Shown: in pieces, positions 45,128 to 54,325 of the stretch
Layout of the letters: every line of letters starts with the position of its first letter
Position numbering within the stretch: position 1 is the first letter of the stretch
NCBI GenBank assembly: GCA_964602845.1
Contig: CAZRSW010000003.1
Coordinates: 83,811 to 147,810 of the forward strand
Length of the DNA: 64,000 bases
Direction of reading: 5' to 3'
Source of the DNA: CAZRSW01 sp964602845
GTDB taxonomy: Bacteria; Chloroflexota; Dehalococcoidia; Lucifugimonadales; UBA826
Program-made: the position numbers and the translations under genes
The notes under the pieces: model-generated
The model's database searches: none
Told to the model about the DNA's origin: nothing
Seen by the model: the letters and a program-made list of their open reading frames with translations, nothing else

Positions 45128-46210
45128 CTATTTTAGTTCCAATCCCCCATTTCTGGATATAGATTCCACTCCTAAGTTAGACTCAAATGCAACAACATTT
45201 AATATAGAATTAATTCTTTCCCCTGGTCCAACTTTAAGTGCTGATCCATTTTTGATTGCGGCTTCCAAGCCATCGTTAGGATAGCTTGTGAAAGGTTCTA
45301 GGCCCACATTGAAGGTACGACCATAAAAAGGATACCCCGTCCCTCCACCAAACGATTGCCAATACCACAAATATTTGTAAAGATCTTTCGGATAAACGAT
45401 GCCGATACCAACTCCTAAATCTCGGTTTGTTACAGCATACCAACCCTCAGGCATATCAGACACATAGGACATATCATAAGAATTGAAATCCTTAGCCGGT
45501 ATCCTGCTCAAATCATGGTCTTCACCATTTTTAAGTTTTGTTAAAGGCCAAGAGCTCTCCAATCCAGCCAGTAATCTGTTATTAGGATGAGTGTCTACTG
45601 GATGATTAATAATCGTACCACCCGGCAAATCCACGACACATTTTTCGTTTAGGAATGGTTCACCTAAAGCGATATGCTCTCCCCAGACACAGTCAATCGA
45701 TTCACGGCTCTCATTGATCAAAATTTGTTCCACTTTAAGTACAGGGGATCCAGATTCTAGGCTCAAAGTCTTCTCGAAAAAAAATGGGGTCCTATAGGAC
45801 CGCACAGAAAATTTGACACTCACTCTATCAATGGTGTCTTCAACAATCGCACAATCCCATGGGATTGTATTAACCTCTGCGTGTAGCCCAAAATCAGCTC
45901 CACCATAAGTTGAGGGAAATCCACCAGCGGGCAGAACAGTCTGCCATCCACCTTCATATGTATCCATCCATATACCTACACCATCTCCAGTAGTAGGTAA
46001 AAAAGTGGAGGGGTCTCTCACTCCCCAAGGAGAGCGATGCAGAAAATCCACGTCAGAGGGTTTATGTACTAGCTGATAAACATCAGCTCCCTTATCGGCT
46101 AGCACGACGAGCCGTAATATTTCATTTTCTATGATTACAGTTTTGAGCCCCCGATAGACCCACGAATCAGAAACGCGACATCCGTAATTTCTTTCAAGTT
46201 GATAATGCAT
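45128..46210 (-). CDS. DUF4432/aldose-1-epimerase-like protein
   Basis: 360 residues with the beta-sandwich pattern of galactose-mutarotase-like proteins: VVLADKGADVYQLVHKPS, GGWQTVLPAGGFPSTYGG, and HAEVNTIPWD. The DUF4432 group lacks a characterised role in most bacteria. The His of GLHAEV and the Glu of WGEHIALGEPF could be active. The ATG at 46210 has AAGGAG 5 bp upstream; a TTG three bases earlier is less well placed. It probably works on a sugar or sugar-like substrate, inferred from fold only. Confidence 0.75.
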   Translation of the reverse strand: MHYQLERNYGCRVSDSWVYRGLKTVIIENEILRLVVLADKGADVYQLVHKPSDVDFLHRSPWGVRDPSTFLPTTGDGVGIWMDTYEGGWQTVLPAGGFPSTYGGADFGLHAEVNTIPWDCAIVEDTIDRVSVKFSVRSYRTPFFFEKTLSLESGSPVLKVEQILINESRESIDCVWGEHIALGEPFLNEKCVVDLPGGTIINHPVDTHPNNRLLAGLESSWPLTKLKNGEDHDLSRIPAKDFNSYDMSYVSDMPEGWYAVTNRDLGVGIGIVYPKDLYKYLWYWQSFGGGTGYPFYGRTFNVGLEPFTSYPNDGLEAAIKNGSALKVGPGERINSILNVVAFESNLGVESISRNGGLELK

Positions 46211-46225
46211 CAAAACTCCTTTCTT

Positions 46226-46918
46226 TCAAATCTTCCAGAACCGCCCAATTATTTTAGGAAATAGCCATATCAAGATCGCCTCCAATAAAGTAAGGGATGC
46301 AATTAATATCGTCGCAGTGAAAAAGAACCCTTGCGGAAACATCGCTATCAGATAGTCTTGGGTCGGGTCCAGCATCCAGAGATCGTTTCTGAAACTGATC
46401 AAATGGAACAATAAGAACAGCTTATCAAAACTTATTGCCACACCCATTGCTACCAATACAAACAACACCAGGGTAAAGCCTCCAGAAAAACCAATCATCC
46501 GTAGAGACAACATCAAATGCCGCGGGTTATTAGTAAAAAATCCCGCCAGTATAGCAGCAATTAATGAGATTAAAGACAGAATCTGGACTCTGTAGACCCA
46601 TTCAACTAGGGTTTTTACGTCCTTCATGTGAAGTACTTCTCTATCACTAAACAAGTTTTCTATTAATATACCCCCTTTAATAACGCTGATTGCTATAAAT
46701 TCCTCCCCATTATTGAAGTAGCTTCTTATTTGATTACCAGCATATTCAAGTTGATCTTTTTCTATGCCAGTATATTCTTGCACTTGATATGCTTCAAAAC
46801 CATAACTGAAAAAAGCTTCTGAATTAATAACACAACGTATATTCGTGGTCAAAATTAGGAACGGGATTGAACCAATAATGACAAATCGTCGTAGGATATT
46901 TATAAAGCTCCAAAGCAT
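46226..46918 (-). CDS. DUF1461-family integral membrane protein
   Basis: 230 residues from the ATG at 46918. There are four to five hydrophobic segments, with a non-cytoplasmic loop between the first and second (residues ~30-105). The last part LFLLFHLISFRNDLWMLDP matches the DUF1461/TIGR01906 signature. A TTG at 46981 would extend the N-terminus by 21 polar residues and overlap mazG; the shorter start fits the family. Function unknown. Divergent from mazG. Confidence 0.78.
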   Translation of the reverse strand: MLWSFINILRRFVIIGSIPFLILTTNIRCVINSEAFFSYGFEAYQVQEYTGIEKDQLEYAGNQIRSYFNNGEEFIAISVIKGGILIENLFSDREVLHMKDVKTLVEWVYRVQILSLISLIAAILAGFFTNNPRHLMLSLRMIGFSGGFTLVLFVLVAMGVAISFDKLFLLFHLISFRNDLWMLDPTQDYLIAMFPQGFFFTATILIASLTLLEAILIWLFPKIIGRFWKI

Positions 46919-46980
46919 CGTGCGTGAAAGCTTATAAATAGCCCTAAACCCTGTCAACTCATAATCAACAGGAGAACACA

Positions 46981-47775
46981 ATGACTATTGACAAACAAAA
47001 GATTAAACCATCCTTCGGAGGTCTTATTAGCTTAATAGACATCCTTCGAGGGCCGGGAGGATGTCCATGGGACGCTCAACAGAACATGGAGTCTCTAGTG
47101 CCACTGTTCCTTGAGGAATGTTACGAGCTAGCCGATGCCGTGGAAATTGCGGATTACGAAAACCTGATTGAGGAAATAGGAGATGTACTCTTACATATAG
47201 CTTTCCAAATTAGCCTCGGAGATTCTGATGGTCGTTTCAATGAGAAAACCGTTTGTATCCGCACCTCTGAAAAGTACAAAAGACGCCATCCACATGTGTT
47301 TGGTGACGGTAAAGCAGATTCCATAGAAGAGTTAGAGGGCAATTGGGAACGTATAAAAAGGGAGGAAAAAACTCTCGATAATCAATCTCAGCTGGATGGC
47401 ATCCCAAGGAGTCTTCCTGCCCTGTCTTACGCACTGGCTATCCAGAGAAAAGCTGCCACAACTGGATTTGATTGGACTTCTGGGAAAGAGCTAAGAGCCA
47501 AAGTATGGGAAGAAATTAATGAAATAGATGCTGCCCAATCCTTAGACGAAAAACGGGAAGAACTAGGCGATCTCTTATTTACTATAGTCAACGAGTGCCG
47601 ATGGATGAAGATAGATCCTGAACAGGCACTTAGGCAGTCGAATAGGAAATTTTCCAACCGATTCAAGCACATGGAGAAGATTTGCGACCAAGAAAACAAA
47701 GACTTTACCAACCTAAAACCGTCGGATAAAGACATCTTATGGAACAGAGCAAAACGCCAAGTATCGGAGGAGTAA
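46981..47775 (+). CDS. mazG: nucleoside triphosphate pyrophosphohydrolase MazG
   Basis: 264 residues with two MazG repeats. GGCPWDAQQNMESL and LEECYELADAVE start the first, with EEIGDVLLHIAF as the metal-binding EExxD block. The second has WEEINEIDAAQ and EELGDLLFTIVNECR. It hydrolyses (d)NTPs to NMP and pyrophosphate, cleaning pools and tempering the stringent response. AGGAG is 6 bp before the ATG. Downstream, a small protein and an amidase follow on the same strand. Confidence 0.95.
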   Translation: MTIDKQKIKPSFGGLISLIDILRGPGGCPWDAQQNMESLVPLFLEECYELADAVEIADYENLIEEIGDVLLHIAFQISLGDSDGRFNEKTVCIRTSEKYKRRHPHVFGDGKADSIEELEGNWERIKREEKTLDNQSQLDGIPRSLPALSYALAIQRKAATTGFDWTSGKELRAKVWEEINEIDAAQSLDEKREELGDLLFTIVNECRWMKIDPEQALRQSNRKFSNRFKHMEKICDQENKDFTNLKPSDKDILWNRAKRQVSEE

Positions 47776-47783
47776 ATTCTGAA

Positions 47784-47999
47784 ATGGATTCGATTAATGA
47801 GGAAATACACATACTTACAAAATTTATCAAAACGAAATACGGGAATCACCTGACCAAGTCTCAGATCAACAACATCAGAAAATCTATAGGCCACCAAATT
47901 CAAGATTCAAGGGACTTATCAAAAATCAAACTCAATCACGATGCGGCACCGTTTTCGATATATACCACAAGCCGAAAAGATACGAGGAGACATCAATGA
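47784..47999 (+). CDS. small protein upstream of amidase (possible GatC/AtzG-like subunit)
   Basis: 71 residues. It has two short amphipathic helices (HILTKFIKTKYG, SQINNIRKSIGHQI) and an acidic end leading to KLNHDAAPFSIY. Helix-turn-helix-then-PxF is the outline of GatC/AtzG-type partners of amidases, in which the C-terminal strand lies along the amidase. Its stop overlaps the amidase ATG by 4 bp (ATGA). The start at 47784 follows a GGAGGAG about 11 bp upstream. The partner role is an inference from length, outline and overlap. Confidence 0.6.
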   Translation: MDSINEEIHILTKFIKTKYGNHLTKSQINNIRKSIGHQIQDSRDLSKIKLNHDAAPFSIYTTSRKDTRRHQ

Positions 48000-49411
48000 T
48001 TATGGATCCAGTTTTCTTAGATGTGAAGAAACTCGGATCATTGATAAAGGATAAGGAATTATCTCCAACAGAGTTAACTCACACATTCCTTGAACGTTTA
48101 CAAAATATAGGATCTAGTTACAACTCCACAGTCACCGTAACCCACGATTTAGCCATCAAACAGGCTTCGAAAGCCGAACAAGAAATCATACAAGGAATGT
48201 ATAGGGGCCCGCTTCATGGGATACCTTACGGGTTAAAGGATCTGTTTGCGACCGGAGTGGATGCACCTACCACATGGGGGGCATATCCATTTCGCAACCG
48301 TACTTTTGACCACAACGCCACGGTTGTGACAAACCTCAAGAATTCTGGGGCAATATTGGTGGCGAAACTTGCCATGATAGAGATGGCTGGTGGCATGGGA
48401 TACAATCAACCTAACGCATCTTTTACGGGCCCATGTCGTAACCCATGGAACAAGGATAGATGGGCTGGAGGATCTTCAAGCGGATCAGGTTCCGCTGTTG
48501 GCTCCGGGATAGTACCTTTTGCAATCGGAACCGAAACCTGGGGTTCCATATTAACCCCAGCTTCATATTGTGGTGTAACAGGACTGAGGCCAACATTTGG
48601 TAGAGTGAGTAGATATGGTGCCATGACGTTAAGTTGGTCCTTAGACAAAGTAGGCCCTATTGCCCTAACAGCAGACGATTGCGGCACGATATTGGAAACC
48701 ATTTCGGTCCCGGACCACCTAGATTCAACGACCCCATTTAAGAGAAATACATTGCTGCATTTAGGACTTCGCGACAAGGTCAAGTTGGCGGTCCTCAAGG
48801 ATAATTGTTTACATGCCGACAAGGATACAAAGAGCAATTTTCTTGATGCCCTCAGCATGTTAAATACCATAGCGGATATAGAGGAAATTACCCTTCCAAA
48901 TTATCCATATGAAGCAATTATACGAACTATTTTACTGTCGGAATCCGCCAGTGCTTTGGAAGATTTTACAGACAATGGCACCGCCTCCGAATTAACAGCC
49001 CAAGAAGATCGCTATGGTCCATATGCTAGAACAACCATAGCGGCTAAAGATTATATTAAGGCTTTGAGACTAAGAGGAAAGATCGCTGAAGAAATGGATA
49101 ATTTAATGGCTAACTTCGACTGTATAATTAGTCCTAGCAGACCTTCTGTTGCACCCCAAATAAACAGAAATTTCGATGCGGTGATTTCAGACGATAAACA
49201 GGACGAAATTGGAGCCTTAAGTAATCTGCTTGGCCTGCCCGCTATATCTGTGCCCAATGGATTTTCTGAAAGCTCCTTACCGACTGGGATCCAATTTATA
49301 GGGCGACCAAACGATGAAAACAGCATTATCGACGTAGCATCCTGGTATCAAATGTCTACAAGATGGCACGATATACACCCAAAACATCTATTACATGACA
49401 CACAAAACTAG
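47996..49411 (+). CDS. amidase (amidase signature family)
   Basis: 471 residues with the amidase-signature Ser-cisSer-Lys triad. The Lys is in GIPYGLKDLFAT (near residue 80). The cis-Ser is in GGSSSGSGSAVG. The nucleophile is the Ser in GTETWGSILTPA, where most family members have GGSI instead of WGSI. The WGS form is a recognised subgroup. It hydrolyses an amide or aryl-acyl substrate of unknown nature. AGGAGA is 6 bp before the ATG; the first bases overlap the small protein's stop. Confidence 0.92.
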   Translation: MIMDPVFLDVKKLGSLIKDKELSPTELTHTFLERLQNIGSSYNSTVTVTHDLAIKQASKAEQEIIQGMYRGPLHGIPYGLKDLFATGVDAPTTWGAYPFRNRTFDHNATVVTNLKNSGAILVAKLAMIEMAGGMGYNQPNASFTGPCRNPWNKDRWAGGSSSGSGSAVGSGIVPFAIGTETWGSILTPASYCGVTGLRPTFGRVSRYGAMTLSWSLDKVGPIALTADDCGTILETISVPDHLDSTTPFKRNTLLHLGLRDKVKLAVLKDNCLHADKDTKSNFLDALSMLNTIADIEEITLPNYPYEAIIRTILLSESASALEDFTDNGTASELTAQEDRYGPYARTTIAAKDYIKALRLRGKIAEEMDNLMANFDCIISPSRPSVAPQINRNFDAVISDDKQDEIGALSNLLGLPAISVPNGFSESSLPTGIQFIGRPNDENSIIDVASWYQMSTRWHDIHPKHLLHDTQN

Positions 49412-49484
49412 TATCATCAATTCGTGCTGGTAAGAGACAGCCTAATTCTCTCAGACAACAACGTAGCCTAAGGGTCGCTTTAAG

Positions 49485-49826
49485 ATGTCAACTTATTTCC
49501 TACTTCTATCCCTCACTACTGAAGGACGAAATATGATGCGCGAGGAACCGGAATTGGTTCTTCATTCAGCCCATTCCAGCGAGCTACCTGATGTTCAATG
49601 CATGGGTCTATACGCTGTCCTCGGTGAATACGACTTCATTACCATTCTAGAGGCACCTGATAATGAGGCTGCTGCCCGCTTCTCCATAGAATTGGGAGTA
49701 AAAGCGGGGGTTCAAGTAGAAACGATACCAGCCATCCCCGTCTCAAGGCTAGATCACAGAATGCCCGACTACTTGCCAGGAGAAGATGTATCCTCTCATA
49801 ACGACTCTGATGATGCTGACAGCTAA
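49485..49826 (+). CDS. GYD-domain protein
   Basis: 113 residues with the GYD pattern: YFLLLSLTTEGRNMM, YAVLGEYDFITILEAPDNEAAARF and VETIPAIP. These proteins have a ferredoxin-like dimeric a/b barrel and lack a known function. The C-terminal 20 residues are acidic and probably unfolded. Lies 8 bp before an ABC ATPase gene on the same strand. Confidence 0.82.
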   Translation: MSTYFLLLSLTTEGRNMMREEPELVLHSAHSSELPDVQCMGLYAVLGEYDFITILEAPDNEAAARFSIELGVKAGVQVETIPAIPVSRLDHRMPDYLPGEDVSSHNDSDDADS

Positions 49827-49834
49827 TCAGAGAT

Positions 49835-50728
49835 ATGCAAGCCGTAAGTCCACTAACCATAACCAAATTTACAAAACGCTACGGATCCTTTTCAGCTGTC
49901 GATGATCTGAACCTTAAGCTTGATCACGGGGAAGTGTTTGGATTTCTTGGCCCAAATGGTGCGGGTAAGAGCACCACTATAAGGACCATGATGAACTTCA
50001 TAAGTCCCACTATGGGTTCAATCAAATTGTTCGATTTGGATAGCACCTTGGATAGTGTAAAGATAAAGGAATACGTTGGTTATCTAGCCGGGGACATAGC
50101 ACTGTATGGTTCAATGTCTGGAAAAGCTCTTCTAAACTACTTGACCGCTCTTGGCAAAAATACTGACTGGACATTCGTTACAGAGCTTGTTCAAAGATTA
50201 GACGTCCCCGTTACTCAACGAATCGGAACACTTTCTAAAGGCAACCGACAAAAGTTGGGCCTTATTCAAGCATTTATGCACAAACCAGATATGCTGATAC
50301 TTGATGAGCCAACAAGCGGCTTAGATCCGCTAAAAAAACAAGTCTTCTATGACATGATCTTAGACATGAAAAATATGGGGAAGACCGCTTTTATTTCTTC
50401 GCATGATCTAACAGAAGTGCAGAGAATATGCGATCGCGTGGGATTCATTAGATCCGGCAAATTAGTAGCCATTGAGAACATGAATACTGTCAACAACTTA
50501 AATGTCAGAAAATACGCCGTCATTTTCGACACACCACCCGCAGTAGAAAACCTGCTTACTACTGAGGGCGTAATAGATGCCAAATTAAATGGTAATCAAG
50601 CTACAGTAACGGTCAAAGGACGAATAGATCAGTTCATTTCACTCATAAGCAAATACTCACCCAGAGATCTTCAAGAGCAGACAACCAGCTTGGAAGATAT
50701 TTTTATGAGTTACTATGAAACGGATTAG
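49835..50728 (+). CDS. ABC transporter ATP-binding protein
   Basis: 297 residues. Walker A GPNGAGKSTT (residues ~38-47), Q-loop region YLAGDIALY, signature LSKGNRQKLGLIQ, Walker B LILDEPTSGLDPL, H-loop FISSHDLTEV. The C-terminal ~80 residues form the extra domain seen in CcmA/NatA-type exporters (SALED-like LEDIFMSYY end). It is paired with the permease gene 3 bp on. The system is a NatA/ABC-2 type exporter of unknown cargo. Confidence 0.94.
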   Translation: MQAVSPLTITKFTKRYGSFSAVDDLNLKLDHGEVFGFLGPNGAGKSTTIRTMMNFISPTMGSIKLFDLDSTLDSVKIKEYVGYLAGDIALYGSMSGKALLNYLTALGKNTDWTFVTELVQRLDVPVTQRIGTLSKGNRQKLGLIQAFMHKPDMLILDEPTSGLDPLKKQVFYDMILDMKNMGKTAFISSHDLTEVQRICDRVGFIRSGKLVAIENMNTVNNLNVRKYAVIFDTPPAVENLLTTEGVIDAKLNGNQATVTVKGRIDQFISLISKYSPRDLQEQTTSLEDIFMSYYETD

Positions 50729-50731
50729 CCG

Positions 50732-51526
50732 ATGCCCAGTGTAATACTTACCGTTACCTTAATTCAGAGATGGCGAAGTATAATGCTGTGGTCATCTAGT
50801 ATGTTCTTAATAGCTCTTATGTTTACAGGGCTTTACGACTATTTCCAGAACCAAATCGCAAGCATGATCGAGGCGGCCCCTCCACCCCTGCAGGCATTTT
50901 ATGGGGTTGACCTTCAAAATGCATCCTCCCCAGCTGGTTGGCTAGGGTTAGAGCTATACGGATTCATTCTACCTATCGTACTAGTAATCATAGCAACAGG
51001 AGCCGGAGGATCGATAATTGGCGATGAAGAAAATAGTGGGACCCTAGAATTATTGCTTTCCAGCCCTGTTAGCCGAATCACCATCCTAGTACACAAAACA
51101 TTAGCAATAGAGATCCAACTAGCACTAGTCGCAACCTTAGTATGGTTGGGTATTCTTATAGGAACAATACTATTCCCATTCGATATCTCTTTGAGTAAAG
51201 TGTTCTGGGCATCTTTCATGGCATGGCTACTGGGAGGACTCATGGGCTGTTTAGCGCTGTTTGTGCAATCCCTCACTCAGAGTCGGAGCTACGCCATAGG
51301 TATAGGAGCAGGAATCTTATTGGTATCGTATCTTACTAATATTCTATCAAACGCGATCAACTCATTAGAATATCTTCGGTACGTATCGACATTTCATTAC
51401 TATGGTGGGTCTGATGTACTAATCACTGGCCCATATTGGGTCCATATACTAGTGCTCTCTGCAGTCACAGTAACGTTATTCGCATTGGCTTTAATTATTT
51501 TTTCGAAACGTGACACTGGAATTTAA
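50732..51526 (+). CDS. ABC-2 type transporter permease
   Basis: 264 residues with six hydrophobic segments in the ABC-2 pattern: an extracellular loop early in the chain (residues ~35-70), GSIIGDEENSGTLELLLSSPVSR (the conserved E-loop) and later VSYLTNILSN. Works with the ATPase upstream, 3 bp away, as an exporter. Its cargo is not evident; a role in efflux of a small lipid or antibiotic-like compound is possible but unsupported. Confidence 0.9.
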   Translation: MPSVILTVTLIQRWRSIMLWSSSMFLIALMFTGLYDYFQNQIASMIEAAPPPLQAFYGVDLQNASSPAGWLGLELYGFILPIVLVIIATGAGGSIIGDEENSGTLELLLSSPVSRITILVHKTLAIEIQLALVATLVWLGILIGTILFPFDISLSKVFWASFMAWLLGGLMGCLALFVQSLTQSRSYAIGIGAGILLVSYLTNILSNAINSLEYLRYVSTFHYYGGSDVLITGPYWVHILVLSAVTVTLFALALIIFSKRDTGI

Positions 51527-51550
51527 TTAATTACTCACTAAGAGTAGATG

Positions 51551-53311
51551 TCACCGTCGAGAAAAATATCGCTCAAGCTGCTGTAAACTAATTCTCACCA
51601 AGGTTGGCCTGCCATGAGGGCAAGTATTAGGCTGTACACAAGATTCTAACTGCCGCAAAAGCAGCTCCATTTCCCGCATCGAAAGAGATTTACCCGCTCT
51701 TATAGCCCCATGGCAAGCCACTGAGTAGGCAGCCTTCTCTTCCCAAGTCTCGAATAGAGCTCCATCATCTAGAACTTCTAATATCCCAGTTATAGCCTGT
51801 GTCGGGTTAGCCTCTGATAGCAAAGTTGGAATCGCACGAATCAACATCGTATTGCTACCAAATGGCTCATAGTCAACGCCTAGCTTTGAGAATAATTCCT
51901 TATTCTCAGTAAACGTCGATATTTGTGAATCATCTAGATCAATCAGCACTGGCTCCATTAATGTCTGGGTGGGAGGGGTTTCATTTAGTGAACCCTTGGA
52001 TATCTCATCGTATATTATTCGCTCATGGGCCGCATGCTGATCTACCAAATACACACCATCTGGACCTTCAGAAACTATATAAGAACTGGATATCTGTCCC
52101 AAAACTCTAAGAAGAGGCAATGTATCCCTAGGAGTTGATGCTAGCCTTTCGTCCCTCTCCCTCTCGGATGTATCAACGTCTACGTCACTCGCTGACATTC
52201 GATTATTTACTCTGCTATCTAAGAAAATTGAGGGCCCCATATCAACTAAGGGTTTTGTCCGAAAAGATAGATCCTTGGTCGTAGTATTAACGCTAACAGA
52301 AGGCACAGAAGAAAAATCCAGTAACGCTTGCCTAACGGTATCTCTGATAGTTGAAAATACCAAATCCTCATATTTGAATTGCACTTCTAATTTTGTTGGG
52401 TGAATATTCACGTCAACGTCTTCATTAGGAACCTTTATGTGTATTGCACCGACGGGAAACCGCCGCCCTTCTAAAAAGCCGTGATAGGCTTGCTCGAAAG
52501 CATACGTCAATGTTCTGCTTCTAAACCATCTGCCATTTACAGATAGATTGATGTGACTTCGATTCGCCCGTGTCTGCTCTGGCATACCTATAATCCCTGA
52601 GATATAGCATCCTTTGGCGGATTGTTTATCATCAAGAGAATGTATAGGGATCATCATTCTTGCAAATTGGTGCCCATAGATCACTGCCATGACGTCTCTA
52701 AGATCATCAGAACCTAAGGTGATGAAAGGCCTGGATCGTTCCTGTCTCAACTCAAAAGAAATCTTTGGATTAACTATAGCCAATCGGTGTAATAACACCT
52801 GGATTCTCCCTGACTCTGATCTAGCCGATCTGAGAAATTTAAGCCTCGCCGGGAAATTTTGAAACAGACGGTTCACTCGGACTAGTGTACCTTCACCTAC
52901 TGCAGCAGGCCCTTGATCCATGACAGTCCCTTGATCTACTACAATCCTGGCTCCATGTGAAGAGGATCTCTCCTTACTCTCTAAGTGTACTTCCGATACT
53001 GCAGCTATGCTATAGAGTGCCTCACCACGAAATCCCAAGGTTTGGATATCTTCAAGGTCGGACGCTGTATAAACTTTACTAGTAGAAAATCTCTGGAACG
53101 CCAATCCCATTTCTTTCTGACCGATCCCACATCCGTTATCAGCAACAAACATGGATTGCAACCCCCCACCTGAAGTCTCTACCCGAATCCGAGAAGCGTC
53201 TGCATCCATAGCATTCTCTATGAGTTCCTTTATGACCGAAACGGGTCTTTCAATAACCTCACCAGCTGCGATCAGAGCTGACACTTCCGGTGACAGTAAC
53301 TTAATACTCAC
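51551..53311 (-). CDS. mutL: DNA mismatch repair protein MutL
   Basis: 586 residues. GHKL ATPase motifs: IAAGEVIERPVSVIKELIENAMDA in two pieces, DNGCGIG and STSKV..LGFRGEAL. The C-terminal endonuclease motif DQHAAHERIIYDE (near residue 423) and CPHGRP are conserved, so this is the nicking type found in bacteria lacking MutH. It links MutS to strand-directed repair. mutS is not in the window. It is the last gene of the minus-strand run from dcd. Confidence 0.96.
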   Translation of the reverse strand: MSIKLLSPEVSALIAAGEVIERPVSVIKELIENAMDADASRIRVETSGGGLQSMFVADNGCGIGQKEMGLAFQRFSTSKVYTASDLEDIQTLGFRGEALYSIAAVSEVHLESKERSSSHGARIVVDQGTVMDQGPAAVGEGTLVRVNRLFQNFPARLKFLRSARSESGRIQVLLHRLAIVNPKISFELRQERSRPFITLGSDDLRDVMAVIYGHQFARMMIPIHSLDDKQSAKGCYISGIIGMPEQTRANRSHINLSVNGRWFRSRTLTYAFEQAYHGFLEGRRFPVGAIHIKVPNEDVDVNIHPTKLEVQFKYEDLVFSTIRDTVRQALLDFSSVPSVSVNTTTKDLSFRTKPLVDMGPSIFLDSRVNNRMSASDVDVDTSERERDERLASTPRDTLPLLRVLGQISSSYIVSEGPDGVYLVDQHAAHERIIYDEISKGSLNETPPTQTLMEPVLIDLDDSQISTFTENKELFSKLGVDYEPFGSNTMLIRAIPTLLSEANPTQAITGILEVLDDGALFETWEEKAAYSVACHGAIRAGKSLSMREMELLLRQLESCVQPNTCPHGRPTLVRISLQQLERYFSRR

Positions 53312-53332
53312 AAGAATCCTTTCTCAATTTAT

Positions 53333-54292
53333 TCACCCTCGATAGAAATATCTGGTAATAGTTTTAACATGACGCCTTTTCCCAGTAAAATCCCCAAAAA
53401 CCCTATCTAATAAACCAGAATATCCTATCAACATTGGCCGACTAGGTTTCCTTAAATCATTAAAGGTGTAGTCACGGGAACCCCACAGTGGTAAGAGGGA
53501 ATGAGTTTGATCCCACTCTCTTTTACCTGAGAAAAAAGGGGTAATACTGGACCCTTTATCCAAATGCATTACTATTCCACCAGCTTCAATAATCAGCGCT
53601 ACCCCAGCGGTGATGTCCCACAACCGAGCACTAGGTATGGCTGCATACTGCGTTACACCTAGGGCAACCATTGACATTTCGTATACGATACTGCCAGCCA
53701 TTCTCACTTCACCAGCCTCACCAATACCTTTAGTGGAACTTCCGAATTGAGTTTCAAAAGATCCCGGTAAGGTTCTCAGACCTTTCGGATCACTTTCTCC
53801 CTTCTTGATAACACTGATAGGGATACCATCCACAGACGCCCCACTTCCCCAACTACATTCCAGCACTATACCGTGTTCTCTACCAGGCCATGGTAAAAAA
53901 ACTGCCCCAACAACTGGGACGCCCCTGTGCATTACCCCAATTGAGCAAGCATAAAATGGGAATCCATACATAAAATTTCTCGTACCATCCAACGGATCGA
54001 TTATCCAAACAGTGTCAGGTGCCTTTACGTCACTACCGTGATCTTCCTCACCCACAATCCCATGATCCGGATATCGTCGCTGAATTTCTTTCACGATAAA
54101 ATCCTGCGTTTCTGTATCAGCTTGAGTGACAGGATCACTACTACTGCCATCCTTGAAATCTATCTCCAGATTCCTGTTTGGCCTAACCGGGCTCGGAAAA
54201 AATTTGCTCAATAGAGCACCCGCATCACAAACCAGTTCCGCGGCACTTGACTGCCAATCAAGTAAAGTTTTTGAATCTATCACATCAACCAT
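53333..54292 (-). CDS. inositol-monophosphatase-family protein
   Basis: 319 residues. Metal-binding motifs VGEEDHG (~residue 98) and IDPLDGTRNF (~residue 113) and the C-terminal WDITAGVALIIEAGG are those of the FIG/IMPase superfamily. It dephosphorylates a sugar or inositol phosphate, or 3'-phosphoadenosine-5'-phosphate. The C-terminal ~50 residues are extra compared with typical 260-residue members. 21 bp before mutL on the same strand. Confidence 0.88.
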   Translation of the reverse strand: MVDVIDSKTLLDWQSSAAELVCDAGALLSKFFPSPVRPNRNLEIDFKDGSSSDPVTQADTETQDFIVKEIQRRYPDHGIVGEEDHGSDVKAPDTVWIIDPLDGTRNFMYGFPFYACSIGVMHRGVPVVGAVFLPWPGREHGIVLECSWGSGASVDGIPISVIKKGESDPKGLRTLPGSFETQFGSSTKGIGEAGEVRMAGSIVYEMSMVALGVTQYAAIPSARLWDITAGVALIIEAGGIVMHLDKGSSITPFFSGKREWDQTHSLLPLWGSRDYTFNDLRKPSRPMLIGYSGLLDRVFGDFTGKRRHVKTITRYFYRG

Positions 54293-54325
54293 AATTGCCT
54301 TTGGTGTTGCATATTGTTCACCTCA

